DNA of 64,000 nt from Betaproteobacteria bacterium (lineage in GTDB: Bacteria; Pseudomonadota; Gammaproteobacteria; Burkholderiales; SG8-41). The DNA lies in contig JAQGMI010000149.1 in assembly GCA_028292435.1 (NCBI GenBank), forward strand, positions 1 to 64,000, written 5' to 3'. The position numbers and the translations under genes were made by a program. Position 1 is the stretch's first letter. The number at the start of each line of letters is the position of its first letter. The notes below the pieces were generated by a model that saw nothing but the letters and a program-made list of their open reading frames with translations, was not told where the DNA came from and did no database searches. Positions 18,333 through 28,515 of the stretch are shown here, one piece after another.

Positions 18333-18338
18333 TACAAT
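18333..18338 (+). promoter_or_regulatory. Probable -10 element of the SDR promoter
   Basis: TACAAT lies 24 bases after the FNR/Anr box and 28 bases before the SDR ATG. No good -35 hexamer precedes it, as expected for an activator-dependent class II promoter. Confidence 0.5.
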
Positions 18339-18365
18339 ATTGCTTTTGAAAACCAAAGGGCGCTC

Positions 18366-19181
18366 ATGGAAATCTCAGGGAAGGTTGCGGTCATCACCGG
18401 CGCAGCCAGCGGCATTGGACGCGCAGTCGCGCTGCAGCTCGCAGACCGGAAAGTGCGCGCCGTCGCGCTCGTCGATATGGGCGAGAACGTTGGCGCAGTA
18501 GCCAAAGAAATCAACACGCAAGCCGGCCGCGAAGTTGCTTATGCGTTTCGCGGCAATACGACCGACGACGCGTTTCGCACTTCGGTGTTCGATACGATGG
18601 CCAAACAATTCGAGACTATCAGCATGTGCGTGCCGGCGGCCGGCATCACGCGCGACGATCTCGCCGTTCGCGTCGACCGCGAAACGGGCAAGGCAAAAAT
18701 TTATCCAGTCGAACTTTTCAAGCAGGTGGTTGACGTAAATTTGATTGCGCCGGTGTATTGGGCGCTCGAGATGATCGGCCGCATCGCGGAGAACCGCGCG
18801 GCGAAAGGTCTCAAGCGCTGGCAGCCGACCGAAGGCATGCAGGGCGCGATCGTGTTTATCGGCTCCGTATCATCGACCGGCAATCGCGGGCAGATTTCGT
18901 ATGCGAGTACGAAGGCAGGCCTCGAAGGCGCCGCGGCGACGATCATGAAAGAAGCCGTGTTCCATGGCGTGCGCTGCGGCCTGATCCATCCCGGCTACAC
19001 CGACACGCCGATGGTGCGCGCGCTGGGCGAGGACTACATCAACAAGAACATTCTGCCGTACACGCAATTGAGCCGGCTGATTCGTCCCGACGAAATTGCC
19101 GATGCCATCTGCTTCATGCTGACCAACTCGGCAGTGAGCGGCCAGCTGTGGGCGGACGCGGGGTGGCACGCCCCAGCGTAG
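18366..19181 (+). CDS. SDR-family oxidoreductase
   Basis: The product has 271 residues. The NAD(P)-binding motif TGAASGIGRAVALQL is near residue 11; the catalytic Ser is in GSVSSTGNRGQ and the YASTKAG motif gives Tyr and Lys. GLIHPGYTDTPMV follows. It is a classical short-chain dehydrogenase of the 3-oxoacyl/acetoacetyl reductase type; the substrate is not determined. The ATG at 18366 starts the conserved MEISGKVAVITG block. The FNR/Anr box upstream points to control by oxygen. Confidence 0.87.
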   Translation: MEISGKVAVITGAASGIGRAVALQLADRKVRAVALVDMGENVGAVAKEINTQAGREVAYAFRGNTTDDAFRTSVFDTMAKQFETISMCVPAAGITRDDLAVRVDRETGKAKIYPVELFKQVVDVNLIAPVYWALEMIGRIAENRAAKGLKRWQPTEGMQGAIVFIGSVSSTGNRGQISYASTKAGLEGAAATIMKEAVFHGVRCGLIHPGYTDTPMVRALGEDYINKNILPYTQLSRLIRPDEIADAICFMLTNSAVSGQLWADAGWHAPA

Positions 19182-19324
19182 TAGTACGTAGTAGCGAGCC
19201 ATGGATGACGGCGGGCTCGCTGTTATCCATGTGCAAGCTTCGCAGTAAGCGGTTCGCAAGTCTCCTGACCGGCAGGTAAAATGGCCGGGCCGCGCACTCG
19301 CGCGGTTTTGGAGGAGAACAAAAA

Positions 19325-20920
19325 ATGTCGAAACACGCATGGGGATGCGGCGCCGTTATTGCTGCACTGAGCGCCGCGCTGCTCGTCACAGGCATCGCGC
19401 CGGTTGCCGCGAAGGTTACGCGGCTTGAGATCACATCGAAGCAGCCGTACGGATCATTCCGCACCGGCGACTATGTCGTCTGGCACGGTAAAGTGCACGG
19501 CGAACTCGCGCCGACCGAAGCCATTCCCGACATCGACAAGCCGCAGCGCAACGCGCGCGGCCAGGTCGAGTATTCATCGCGCATCATTCTGTTCATGCCG
19601 GCAGACATGAGCAAAGCCAACGGTACGCTGCTCGTGGACATTCCCAACCGCGGCAACGCTTATTCGCGCGCGCTTTACAATTCGCCGCGTGACGAGCCCT
19701 ATCTCGCGGGCAATATTCAGCAAGGCACGGGTTTCCTCGAGGACCGCGGTTTCCTGACCGCCGAAGTCAATTGGGAATTAGGCAAGGGCGCGGACCTGCC
19801 GTCGTTCGTCGATGCAGAAGGCAAAAAACGTTTCGTCGAAGGCGTCGGCTTTGCCATCGTGCGCGACCCCGCGGATTTTCTGGCGCATGGCGCGGCTGAC
19901 TCGGTAAACACGCCGAATCCGATGCGTGGATCCGTCAAGCGCGTGCTCGCGAGCGGCAAGTCGCAAACCGGACGCTTTCTGAAAACCTTTTTGTATTACG
20001 GTTTCAACCAGGTCGATGGCAAGCGGCTCTTCGACGGCATGCACATCTTTGTTTCCGCTGCGGGCATGCTGCCGATCATGCAGTCGGGCACCGGTCCCAA
20101 TTCGAGCGCCGACGCTGGCGCCAGCTTTGACGTACCCGAATTTCGCGGCGTCAACGAAGGACCGTTTACGCCTGCGGAAATCCTGGCGAAGGTCGAGGCG
20201 CGCGGCGAAACGCCGCCGAAGCTCGTCATGATCAATTCGCAATCCGACTATCTGTCGCTGCGCGCGTCGCTGTCGCGCACCGGCGCCGAAGGCACTGCCG
20301 ACCGGCCGATCCCGGCGAACGTGCGCGTATACGACATTCCGGGCGGATCGCATGTACGCGTGATGGATTCGCGGGGGTGCAAGCTTGCCCCGTCCAATCT
20401 CGATTGGACGCCGGTGTCGCGTGCCACGTTTCTCAAACTGAACGAGTGGGTAGCAAGTAATGCACAACCGCCTGCGAACCGACTGATGGCGCTGGAGCCC
20501 GCCACCGGCGATCCAAACGTGCTGCGCGCGCCTCAGCATCTGCCGAAATCGGTCATTCAGCAGCCGCAACGCGACACCGGCGGTAATTCGCTCAGCGGCG
20601 GCGTGCGCCTGCCGGATCTCGTCGCGCCGCTCGGCACGCATACGGCTCAAAACCTGCCGCTGTCGCGCGGCTGCATGCTGCTCGGTGCTTACGTGCCGTT
20701 CGCGAAAACCAAAGCGGAACGCGAAGCGGCCAACGATACGCGGCCCTCGCTCGCAGAGCTTTATCGCAACCGCGACGAGTACGTGAACAAGATCCGCATG
20801 GCCGCGCGTGAATTGGAGCAGGCCGGTTTTCTTTTGCCTGAGGATAGCGCGATCATCATTCAGGCAGCTGCATCAAATCCGATACTGAGACCTGCCGGCC
20901 CCGGCGGCAACGCTCAATAA
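19325..20920 (+). CDS. Secreted alpha/beta-hydrolase domain protein
   Basis: The product is 531 residues with a signal peptide ending near GIAPVAA. It matches the alpha/beta hydrolase domain family (PF20091-like): VDIPNRGNAYSRALYN, LEDRGFLTAEVNWELG, ASGKSQTGRFLKTFLYYGFN with a nucleophile-like Ser, FVSAAGMLPI, the LVMINSQSDYLSLRAS block and IPGGSHVR. The enzyme type is a hydrolase or esterase of unknown substrate acting outside the cytoplasm. GGAGGAG lies before the ATG. The neighbouring gene on the opposite strand is another secreted esterase. Confidence 0.8.
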   Translation: MSKHAWGCGAVIAALSAALLVTGIAPVAAKVTRLEITSKQPYGSFRTGDYVVWHGKVHGELAPTEAIPDIDKPQRNARGQVEYSSRIILFMPADMSKANGTLLVDIPNRGNAYSRALYNSPRDEPYLAGNIQQGTGFLEDRGFLTAEVNWELGKGADLPSFVDAEGKKRFVEGVGFAIVRDPADFLAHGAADSVNTPNPMRGSVKRVLASGKSQTGRFLKTFLYYGFNQVDGKRLFDGMHIFVSAAGMLPIMQSGTGPNSSADAGASFDVPEFRGVNEGPFTPAEILAKVEARGETPPKLVMINSQSDYLSLRASLSRTGAEGTADRPIPANVRVYDIPGGSHVRVMDSRGCKLAPSNLDWTPVSRATFLKLNEWVASNAQPPANRLMALEPATGDPNVLRAPQHLPKSVIQQPQRDTGGNSLSGGVRLPDLVAPLGTHTAQNLPLSRGCMLLGAYVPFAKTKAEREAANDTRPSLAELYRNRDEYVNKIRMAARELEQAGFLLPEDSAIIIQAAASNPILRPAGPGGNAQ

Positions 20921-20954
20921 ACGAATCAGGGCCCGCGCTCGCCGGTGCGCTGCA

Positions 20955-22538
20955 TTACAGATGCGGCCACTGCACCGGCAGCGCATCCCAGAAATCGCAC
21001 TTCGCGGCGTCCGGCCCGCGACCGGCCTTCGGCTTGGCGCTGATCTCCAGGTAATTGTCGCCCGCCGCAACCGGCCATAGCGGGTCACGCGCGTTGCCAG
21101 GGTCACTTGCCCGCGCAAAGCGCGACCAGTAGCCGACCATGAGTTTTTGCATGGCGAGATCTGATTCGAGCGGCTTATATTTGCCCGCGATCGGAAACAG
21201 GAATGCGTGTTCCATGGTGTGATTGGATGAAACGGCCTTGAGCTGCGGGTCATTTTCCATCGTGTGCGAAAACAGGTAGCGGTAAACCGGCTCTTTCTGC
21301 GCAGCCGAAAAAACGCGCGCCACGCGGCGGCTCGTGCAGGTGAATTGCGCATCCGTCGTCAGTTGAATGAAAGCCTTCTGCGGCGTCGGATAATCGGCGA
21401 GCGGATACGCGGCCAGTATGCGATCGCGCGCAGCAGCGCCGAACGTTTTTTCGATCTGGGCCGCGTACGATGCCTGATCGGTGATCGGGCCACCGCTTCT
21501 AACCCAGCCTGTCGTCTCATCCGCGGTGGTGCCGATGATGACCGGCATTGCCGCATGCTCGCGTCGCGCGATGATTTTGATCGGCTGGTCGGGAAACACG
21601 ACGCCGTCCATGTTCGGTCCGTAGGTGCGCGGCAGAACGTCGGTCGCCGCCGACACGGCGGACACAATCTCGGTCACATTTTTGCCGCGCAGGCACGCGG
21701 CGACGTCGCCTGCCGAATCGCAGCCCGCCGCCTTGACGACACGCTGTCCGGTGCGGCTCTGCACTTCGGCCAGCGTCGGTATCTCGCAGCCGGTTGGCAC
21801 ACTGCTCTGCATCACGGCGGCCTGAAAAAGGCCGCGCGCGAGCGGCGAACTGATCAGCGCGCAAATGTTTCCGCCGCCGGCCGATGTACCGAACAGCGTG
21901 ATTCGTTGCGGATCGCCGCCGAATGCCGCAATGTTTTGCCTCAACCATTGGAGCATCGCGATCTGATCGAGATTGCCGTAATTGCCGGAAACCCGTTCGG
22001 GCCGTTCCGCATCGAGGGCGGGGTGCGCGAGAAAACCCAGCACGCCGAGCCTGATGTTGAAGCTGACGAAGACAACGCCCTCGGGAACCAGCGCGCCGCC
22101 TTCATATTTGACGTCGCCGAAGTTCGAAGTGCCGACACCTGAGAGGCCGTGATTGCCGCCACCGGTGAGGAACACCATGACCGGCAACCGCTGTGCGGGC
22201 AACTCGCGCGGCCGCCACACATTCAGAGTGAGGCAATCCTCGGCGCCGACCACTTCTTTCCCGATGATTTGCGGACAGATCGCGCCGAAGCCGCCGCCAT
22301 CGCGCACGCCTTCCCACGCCGCCGGCATGACCGGCGGCCGCCAGCGCAAGTTGCCGACAGGCGGTTGCGCATAAGGCAAACCTTTGAACACCAGCAGGCC
22401 GTTTTCAATCACGCCGCGGGCGGCGCCCTGCGTGGTGCAGGCAATGTCAGCGCCCGTTGCAGCGCACGACTTCGTCGGCGAGTCCGCGGCGTAAGTGATG
22501 GCGGATGCAAGCATCAGCGCGTAGCACGCTCTTCGCAT
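20955..22538 (-). CDS. Secreted type-B carboxylesterase/lipase family
   Basis: The product is 527 residues from the ATG at 22538, preceded by GGGAG; the signal peptide is RRACYALMLASAITYA. Carboxylesterase type-B blocks are present: GLPYAQPPVGNLRWRPP, EDCLTLNVWRP, VMVFLTGGGNHG, GNYGNLDQIAMLQWLRQNI, LFGTSAGGGNICALISSP. The nucleophile elbow reads GTSAGG instead of the usual GESAGA. The late NHTMEHAFLFPI block supplies the His region. It is likely a periplasmic or secreted esterase; its substrate is unknown. Confidence 0.87.
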   Translation of the reverse strand: MRRACYALMLASAITYAADSPTKSCAATGADIACTTQGAARGVIENGLLVFKGLPYAQPPVGNLRWRPPVMPAAWEGVRDGGGFGAICPQIIGKEVVGAEDCLTLNVWRPRELPAQRLPVMVFLTGGGNHGLSGVGTSNFGDVKYEGGALVPEGVVFVSFNIRLGVLGFLAHPALDAERPERVSGNYGNLDQIAMLQWLRQNIAAFGGDPQRITLFGTSAGGGNICALISSPLARGLFQAAVMQSSVPTGCEIPTLAEVQSRTGQRVVKAAGCDSAGDVAACLRGKNVTEIVSAVSAATDVLPRTYGPNMDGVVFPDQPIKIIARREHAAMPVIIGTTADETTGWVRSGGPITDQASYAAQIEKTFGAAARDRILAAYPLADYPTPQKAFIQLTTDAQFTCTSRRVARVFSAAQKEPVYRYLFSHTMENDPQLKAVSSNHTMEHAFLFPIAGKYKPLESDLAMQKLMVGYWSRFARASDPGNARDPLWPVAAGDNYLEISAKPKAGRGPDAAKCDFWDALPVQWPHL

Positions 22539-22586
22539 GTGAACTCCCCGTTTTAACACTGACAATTTGATGCGCACCAAACTACG

Positions 22587-24020
22587 TTACACGCCCGCCT
22601 GCGTCACAAACTTCGACACAAGATAAGCCTCGATCGCTTCGGATCCGCCTTCTGAGCCGTAGCCGGAATCCTTGACGCCGCCGAATGGCACCTCGGGCAA
22701 TGCGAAGCCGAGATGGTTGATGGTCATCATGCCGGTCTCGACTTGCGAAGCAATCGCTGTCGCGGTCTTGGTCGATTTGGTCCACGCATACGCGGCCAAT
22801 CCATACGGCAGCCGGTTTGCTTCGGTCACTGCGTCGTCAAAGCTCTTGAACGGATTGATAATCGCGAGCGGACCGAACGGCTCTGTGTTCATCGCCATTG
22901 CGTCGGTTGCAAGCTCCGTGATGACTGTCGGCTCGAAGAAATTGCCTTTTTCGCCGATGGGAAAGCCGCCGGTCTGCAATTTGCCACCGTGCTTCTTCGC
23001 ATCTTCAACATGCTCGACCATCGCACTTTGCCGGCGCGGATTCGCCAGCGTCGCCATCTTGGTCGCGGGATCGAAACCATCGCCGACCTTTACCGCCTTC
23101 GTGCCGTCGACAAATTTTTCGACAAACTGCTTGTAGACACCTTCCTGCACGAGAAAGCGCGTCGGCGACACGCAGACCTGTCCGGCGTTGCGGTACTTCA
23201 TGAAGCTCATTGTCTTCGCTGCGAGGTCAATGTCGGCGTCGTCGAAAATAATTACCGGCGCGTGACCGCCGAGTTCCATCGTCGCGCGTTTCATGTGCTG
23301 ACCGGCGAGTGCCGCGAGCTGCTTGCCGACCGGCGTCGAGCCGGTGAATGTCATCTTGCGAATGACCGGATGCGGAATCAAGTAACCCGAAATTTCCGCA
23401 GGGCTGCCGTAAACGAGATTGATGACACCGGCGGGAACGCCGGCATCGGCAAACGCGCGTATGAGTTCGGCCGGCGACGCAGGCGTCTCCTCCGGCGCTT
23501 TGAGAATCACCGAGCAGCCGGTCGCGAGCGCAGCCGACAATTTGCGCACCGCCTGGTTGATCGGAAAATTCCAAGGCGTAAATGCGGCAACCGGACCGAC
23601 CGGCTCTTTCACCACAAGCTGGTAAATACCTTCGGCGCGCGCCGGAATCACGCGACCATAAGCGCGCTTGCCTTCTTCCGCGAACCAGTCGATCAGATCG
23701 GCGCCCGCCAGCGCTTCGAGTTTCGCTTCGCCGACCGGCTTGCCCTGCTCGAAAGTCATGTACTTGGCAGTCGTTTCCGCGCGCTCGCGGAAAATGTCCG
23801 CCGCCTTGCGCATGATCTTGCTGCGCTCGAACGCGGATACTTTGCGCCATACCTTGAACCCTTTGTCCGCGGCTTCGAGCGCGCGGTCGAGGTCGGCTTT
23901 CTCTGCATAAGCAACGGTGCCGATCTCCTGGTGATTGGCGGGATTGACGACGGGCATTGTCCGGCCGGAAGCGGCGGCGCACCATTTGCCATCGATGAAG
24001 AGCTGGGTGTTTGGGTACAT
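22587..24020 (-). CDS. NAD(P)-dependent succinate-semialdehyde dehydrogenase family
   Basis: The product has 477 residues and full aldehyde dehydrogenase features: [31 protein letters not shown], the catalytic Glu in [17 protein letters not shown] near residue 250 and the catalytic Cys in [11 protein letters not shown] near 281, then EPFGPLAII and GYGSEGG at the end. The sequence is closest in style to succinate/glutarate-semialdehyde dehydrogenases (GabD-like). The ATG at 24020 begins the conserved [13 protein letters not shown]. It is divergent from the SDR at 24167. Confidence 0.88.
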   Translation of the reverse strand: MYPNTQLFIDGKWCAAASGRTMPVVNPANHQEIGTVAYAEKADLDRALEAADKGFKVWRKVSAFERSKIMRKAADIFRERAETTAKYMTFEQGKPVGEAKLEALAGADLIDWFAEEGKRAYGRVIPARAEGIYQLVVKEPVGPVAAFTPWNFPINQAVRKLSAALATGCSVILKAPEETPASPAELIRAFADAGVPAGVINLVYGSPAEISGYLIPHPVIRKMTFTGSTPVGKQLAALAGQHMKRATMELGGHAPVIIFDDADIDLAAKTMSFMKYRNAGQVCVSPTRFLVQEGVYKQFVEKFVDGTKAVKVGDGFDPATKMATLANPRRQSAMVEHVEDAKKHGGKLQTGGFPIGEKGNFFEPTVITELATDAMAMNTEPFGPLAIINPFKSFDDAVTEANRLPYGLAAYAWTKSTKTATAIASQVETGMMTINHLGFALPEVPFGGVKDSGYGSEGGSEAIEAYLVSKFVTQAGV

Positions 24021-24166
24021 GAAATGACCGATCAGAGTTGAAGGAGGAAATGCTGCGAAACGTGGTGAGCGCGAAGCTTCCGTCAAACCTCATGCTCGCG
24101 TCAAGCACTGAGCCGAACGCGGTAAAATCAGCCGCTATCCAACCACTCATCACGGGAAGTTCTGCC

Positions 24167-24970
24167 ATGCTCGATTTGAAAGGCAAGATTGCATTCGTCG
24201 CCGGCGCCGGCAGTGTCGGCCCGGGCTGGGGCAACGGCAAAGCGACCGCGGTATTGCTCGCGCGTCAGGGCGCGCAGATTTTCACCACCGATATCAAGGA
24301 AGCCGCTGCCAGGGAAACCGCGGGCGTCATCAAAGAAGAAGGCGGCGTGTGCGCCGTGCATGCGTGCAACATGACAAACGCCGACGAAGTGCGCGCCGCG
24401 GTCGACGCATGCGTAAAGCGCTTCGGCCGTATTGACATCCTGATCAATAACTGCGGCGGCTCGGCGGCCGGCGATCCGGTGTCGATGACCGAAGAGGTGT
24501 GGGACGCGCAGCTCGATTTGAATCTCAAAACGGCTTTCATGGGCTGCAAGTTCGTGCTGCCGGTGATGGAAAAGCAGAAGGCCGGCGTCATCATCAACAT
24601 CTCGTCGATCGCGGGGTTCCGTCACCAGGTCGCCGGTCGCGTCAACGTCGCTTACAGCACGGCAAAAGCAGGGCTTGCCGCGTTCAGCCGTTCGACCGCG
24701 ATGGCGTACGTGAAAAAAGGCATTCGCTGCAATACGGTTATCGTCGGCACGATGCACACGCCGCTCGTCGAAGAGCGACTCGTCAAGCAGCTCGGCATCG
24801 GCGATGCGGCGACACTGATCGCACAGCGCCACGCCGCGGTGCCGATCGGCTTCATGGGAACCGGCTGGGATACCGCGAATGCGGTCGTGTTTCTGGCATC
24901 CGAAGAAGCGCGGTACATCACCGGCATCGAGCTGCCGGTCGACGGCGGCATCAGCGCGGGGCGCGTCTAA
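24167..24970 (+). CDS. SDR-family oxidoreductase
   Basis: The product has 267 residues. The cofactor motif is slightly unusual, FVAGAGSVGPGWGNGKATA, an elongated variant of TGxxxGIG. NNCGGSAAGDP, the catalytic Ser in ISSIAGF and YSTAKAGLAAFSRS (Tyr and Lys) follow, then GIELPVDGGISAGRV at the end. The ATG at 24167 has CGGGAAG upstream. It is a member of the FabG-like dehydrogenases; the substrate is unknown. Confidence 0.86.
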   Translation: MLDLKGKIAFVAGAGSVGPGWGNGKATAVLLARQGAQIFTTDIKEAAARETAGVIKEEGGVCAVHACNMTNADEVRAAVDACVKRFGRIDILINNCGGSAAGDPVSMTEEVWDAQLDLNLKTAFMGCKFVLPVMEKQKAGVIINISSIAGFRHQVAGRVNVAYSTAKAGLAAFSRSTAMAYVKKGIRCNTVIVGTMHTPLVEERLVKQLGIGDAATLIAQRHAAVPIGFMGTGWDTANAVVFLASEEARYITGIELPVDGGISAGRV

Positions 24971-24983
24971 GAGTAAATCCGCA

Positions 24984-25841
24984 TCAGCGCTTCTGCGCGT
25001 CGCTGAATTGCTGCTCGGCAGGGGGCACGAGTTGCAGGTCGCTGTGCCCGAGCTTCACGCCCGACCATCTCAGTTGCGGCATGCCGGTCACGTAGATATG
25101 CGAGTCATAGCCATGGAATATCCGGCCATCGGACTCCGGCCGGTACAGGTTATTGATGAAATTGTTCGGGATATTGAACGCTGGGTACAGCGCTTTCTCG
25201 ACGAAAAACGCGTTCCACCTCGTACAGCAAACGAGCTCGTAGCCTTTCTCCTGGCCCAGCACGATCAGGGCGAGCAGTGAACAGCCCTGGTTCACTTCAA
25301 AAGATTTTTCCTGGACGAAGATAACGTCGTTCGGAACCGTCGGGTTGAATTCTATGACCAGCACGCGCGGCCGGTGCTTTACCAGGCTCTCCCAGATGAA
25401 ATAATCGGTGCCGTCGACGTCGATCGATACGAAATCCGGGTTTTCCGGCGCGTGAATCTCGCTCAGAATGTTGTCGAGCGAGCTTTCACCGTCTAAGCCG
25501 ACGAACCGGTTGAGGCAGCAGACATTCGCGTTTTGCGAGTAGGTCTTGAGCAGGCTCTCAAACTTATTCGCATTGCCCTCGATGAAGCAGCCTTCCCAGT
25601 CGCGGTTGGTAACGAGGTTCCAGCAGTTCGACAAATACTTGCCGTCCCACGCGCCGAATTCAACGCAATACTGGTTGGCCGGTTTTACGATCTCGAATAT
25701 TCTTTCGATGATGCCGTCTTCGCCGCATTGCGACACGACGTTTTTTCCGAACGCCAGCAGCGGCGATTCGACCTTGTAGAAGGATACTTGCTCGAGTCGG
25801 TGCGGGGTTTCATTCACTGGTTGGATGCCTCGTATCCTCAT
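24984..25841 (-). CDS. FkbM-like methyltransferase
   Basis: The product has 285 residues. QCGEDGIIERIFEIVKPANQYCVEFGAWDGKYLSN is the SAM-binding beginning, with Asp-Gly of the glycine loop; DFVSIDVDGTDYFIWESL is the following acidic block seen in FkbM-type enzymes. The C-terminal third is less conserved. The ATG at 25841 precedes the conserved part; a longer frame to 26102 is low-complexity and unlikely. It may methylate a sugar or polysaccharide component. It is convergent with the SDR at 24167. Confidence 0.7.
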   Translation of the reverse strand: MRIRGIQPVNETPHRLEQVSFYKVESPLLAFGKNVVSQCGEDGIIERIFEIVKPANQYCVEFGAWDGKYLSNCWNLVTNRDWEGCFIEGNANKFESLLKTYSQNANVCCLNRFVGLDGESSLDNILSEIHAPENPDFVSIDVDGTDYFIWESLVKHRPRVLVIEFNPTVPNDVIFVQEKSFEVNQGCSLLALIVLGQEKGYELVCCTRWNAFFVEKALYPAFNIPNNFINNLYRPESDGRIFHGYDSHIYVTGMPQLRWSGVKLGHSDLQLVPPAEQQFSDAQKR

Positions 25842-26133
25842 TCGACGCGATTCTGGCCGCCGCAATTTACTTTGGGCCGGCGCGGAGACCTGGCGGTCAG
25901 CCGCTCCCCCGATGCGAAGAATAGCTATCCGCCGCCGCTGCCGCAACTGAATCGCATTGCAATTCTGCGAGTAGCAGCGGCACGGCGATACGGACGAATG
26001 CCCCCGGATGCCCGGCGGATTGCGGCGTCGAATCGCAACTGCGATTGAGATGAGCGCCGCGCACCAGTAGAATTCGTCTTCCGCCGACGCCCTGATTCGC
26101 ACGCGCGTCCTGTTTTAATTCCCTGGAGAAGTC

Positions 26134-27324
26134 ATGCCTGAAGCAAAAGACGATTTGCCGCTGTCGCCGTATTTTGTGCTCGATCTAACGCGCGCACGCG
26201 CGGGCCCCACGGCGGCGCGCCAGCTCGCCGACTGGGGCGCGGATGTCATCAAAGTCGAAGAGCTCATCAAGCCGGGCGACGAGGACAATTCGTGGGACCT
26301 GCGTCACGGTTCGGATTTCCAGAACCTGCATCGCAACAAGCGCAGCATCACGATCAATTTGAAAGATCCGGACGGGCTCAAGATTTTCAAGAAGCTCGCG
26401 GACAAGGCCGACGTCATCATCGAGAATTACCGGCCGGACGTGAAACATCGCCTCGGCATCGATTACGAGACGCTGAAGAAAACCAATCCGCGCCTCGTTT
26501 ACGCCAGCATTTCAGGCTTTGGCCAGGACGGCCCTTACTCAAAACGCCCGGGTCTCGACCAGATCGTGCAGGGCGTCAGTGGCTTGATGTCGATCACCGG
26601 CAAGCCGGGCGATGGCCCGATGCGCACCGGCATCGCGATTTCCGACAGCACGTCGGGCGTTTATCTTTCGTTCGGCATTCTGCTTGCGCTGCTGCAGCGC
26701 GAGCGCACGGGAGTCGGCCAGTGGGTCAACACGTCGCTGGTGCAGGCGCTCGTCGCGCTCATGGATTTCCAGGCGGCGCGCTGGCTCATCGATCATGAAG
26801 TACCGCCGCAATCGGGCAACGATCATCCGACCGGCATTCCGCAAGGCGTGTTCAAGACCAAGGACGGCCACATCAACATTTCAGGATCGGGCACGCTGTA
26901 TCCACGCCTGTGCAATGCGATCGAAATGCCCGAACTCATCAAGCATGCGGATTACGTCGACTTCCGGCTGCGCTCGAAAAACCGCGCTGCGCTCAACAAG
27001 GCAATCGAAACCAAGACCACGCAGCGCACCAGCGCCGAATGGGTCGAGCTGCTAAACAAGGCCGGGGTGCCCTGCGGGCCGATTTATTCGATTGACCAGA
27101 TGTTCGCCGATCCGCAGGTGAAGCACATCGGGATTGCGCAGTCAGTAGAGCATCCGACGCTCGGACACATGGAGCTCGTCGGCCAGGGCGTGAACCTCGG
27201 GAACAAGCCGGTCAAGCTGCGCACACCGACGCCCGAGCGCGGCCAGCATAACGATGAAATTCTGAAAGGGTTGGGTTACAGCGAGAAAGATATCGCGTCG
27301 CTGCGCGAACGCAAAGTGATTTAA
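26134..27324 (+). CDS. CaiB/BaiF-family CoA-transferase
   Basis: This is a 396-residue class III CoA-transferase. Blocks include VLDLTRARAGPTAARQLADWGADVIKVE, HRNKRSITINLKDPDG, DVIIENYRPDVKHRLG, YASISGFGQDGPYSKRPGLD, and ISDSTSGVYLSFGILLAL, which carries the Asp expected to form the acyl intermediate. It activates a carboxylic acid by CoA transfer. It is monocistronic, 125 bases before the RIO kinase gene. Confidence 0.9.
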   Translation: MPEAKDDLPLSPYFVLDLTRARAGPTAARQLADWGADVIKVEELIKPGDEDNSWDLRHGSDFQNLHRNKRSITINLKDPDGLKIFKKLADKADVIIENYRPDVKHRLGIDYETLKKTNPRLVYASISGFGQDGPYSKRPGLDQIVQGVSGLMSITGKPGDGPMRTGIAISDSTSGVYLSFGILLALLQRERTGVGQWVNTSLVQALVALMDFQAARWLIDHEVPPQSGNDHPTGIPQGVFKTKDGHINISGSGTLYPRLCNAIEMPELIKHADYVDFRLRSKNRAALNKAIETKTTQRTSAEWVELLNKAGVPCGPIYSIDQMFADPQVKHIGIAQSVEHPTLGHMELVGQGVNLGNKPVKLRTPTPERGQHNDEILKGLGYSEKDIASLRERKVI

Positions 27325-27448
27325 ACCGCCTCTTTGCCCCGAGCAAAGCGGAAGCGAGAGTCGCCGCCACGGGATGGTTTGGACTTCCGCCTCGGGTAAT
27401 CGCGCAGGATGGTGCAATCGCGAGCCCGGGAAGCCCCATAATTGCGCG

Positions 27449-28300
27449 ATGAAAATTCCCAAGCGGCTCGAGCCTCTGGTCGAAGACGGTCTTATCGATG
27501 CAGTGGTGCGCCAGTTGATGAGCGGCAAGGAAGCGATGATTTTCGTCGTCCGCTGCCGCGACGCGATACGTTGCGCGAAAGTTTACAAGGAAGCGAACAA
27601 GCGCAGCTTCCGCCAGGCCACCGATTACACCGAAGGCCGCAAAACCAAGAACAGCCGCCGCGCGCGCGCCATGGAGAAAGGCACGCGCTATGGCCGCAAG
27701 GTCCAGGAAGAAGCGTGGCAAAGCGCCGAAGTCGACGCGTTATACCGCCTCGCCGCGGCCGGCGTGCGCGTGCCGACGCCCTACAATTTCCACGAAGGCG
27801 TGCTGTTGATGGAACTGGTGGCGGACGCGCACGGCGAGGCCGCTCCGCGGCTCAACGATCTCGAGTTTTCAGCCGACGAGGCGCGCGAGTATCACGGCCT
27901 GCTGATGAGGGAAGTCGTGCGCATGCTGGCCGCCGGTATCGTGCATGGCGATCTGTCGGAATACAACATTCTGCTTGGCGCGGCGGGCCCCGTCATCATT
28001 GACCTGCCGCAGGCCGTTGATGCAGCCGGCAACAATCACGCGCGCGACATGCTGGAACGCGACGTTGGCAACCTCACCAATTATTTCGGCCGTAGCGCGC
28101 CTGAACTGCTGACGACACAATATGGCAAGGAAATTTGGTCGCTCTACGAGCAGGGAGCGCTGACGCCCGACGTCGCGCTGACCGGACGTTACGAGCGCAG
28201 CCTGCCACCCGTCGATCTCAAGAGCGTCATGAGAGAAATCGACGATGCACGGTTCGAAGAGGCCGCGCGACTGCTAAGGATGGCGAAGCCGACGGACTGA
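27449..28300 (+). CDS. RIO-type serine protein kinase
   Basis: The product has 283 residues from the ATG at 27449. RIO signatures are present: a flexible loop rich in Arg/Lys (FRQATDYTEGRKTKNSRRAR), VLLMELVAD, the catalytic IVHGDLSEYNILL and the metal-binding VIIDLPQAVD, which replaces the DFG of ordinary kinases. Bacterial RIO1-like kinases are known in beta- and gammaproteobacteria, with possible roles in ribosome maturation; the bacterial target is unclear. Confidence 0.88.
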   Translation: MKIPKRLEPLVEDGLIDAVVRQLMSGKEAMIFVVRCRDAIRCAKVYKEANKRSFRQATDYTEGRKTKNSRRARAMEKGTRYGRKVQEEAWQSAEVDALYRLAAAGVRVPTPYNFHEGVLLMELVADAHGEAAPRLNDLEFSADEAREYHGLLMREVVRMLAAGIVHGDLSEYNILLGAAGPVIIDLPQAVDAAGNNHARDMLERDVGNLTNYFGRSAPELLTTQYGKEIWSLYEQGALTPDVALTGRYERSLPPVDLKSVMREIDDARFEEAARLLRMAKPTD

Positions 28301-28446
28301 GGCTATGCCGGCGGCGAGCTTTGCCGGCTTCGCCGGACCGGAGAGCGGGCTGTCATGCTTGTCATTGTGATCGTGATGGTCGCTCATGATTTGGACGCAG
28401 GAAGTGCGTTCACCGCGGCGGAGCTACGTTCATACGTCATCTGTAA

Positions 28447-28471
28447 AGGCCCGCGATCGCGCTGCGGGCCT
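28447..28471 (-). terminator. Possible terminator of the GMC/cytochrome operon
   Basis: AGGCCCGC (28447-28454) pairs with GCGGGCCT (28464-28471) across nine bases. On the minus strand it is followed only by TTTACAG, so it would be weak. It sits 45 bases after the cytochrome gene stop and could serve either strand. Confidence 0.4.
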
Positions 28472-28515
28472 GCTTGCTGCCTATTACGAAGAGGCGCTAC
28501 TCTGCTTACGCGTGT

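Noticed and set aside
22713..24041. 442-codon frame on the plus strand opposite the aldehyde dehydrogenase.
   Set aside because: Antisense shadow; the aldehyde dehydrogenase is complete with catalytic residues.
27449..28300. RIO kinase as a sign of archaeal or eukaryotic transfer.
   Set aside because: RIO-type kinases are known in beta- and gammaproteobacteria, and base composition here matches the neighbours.
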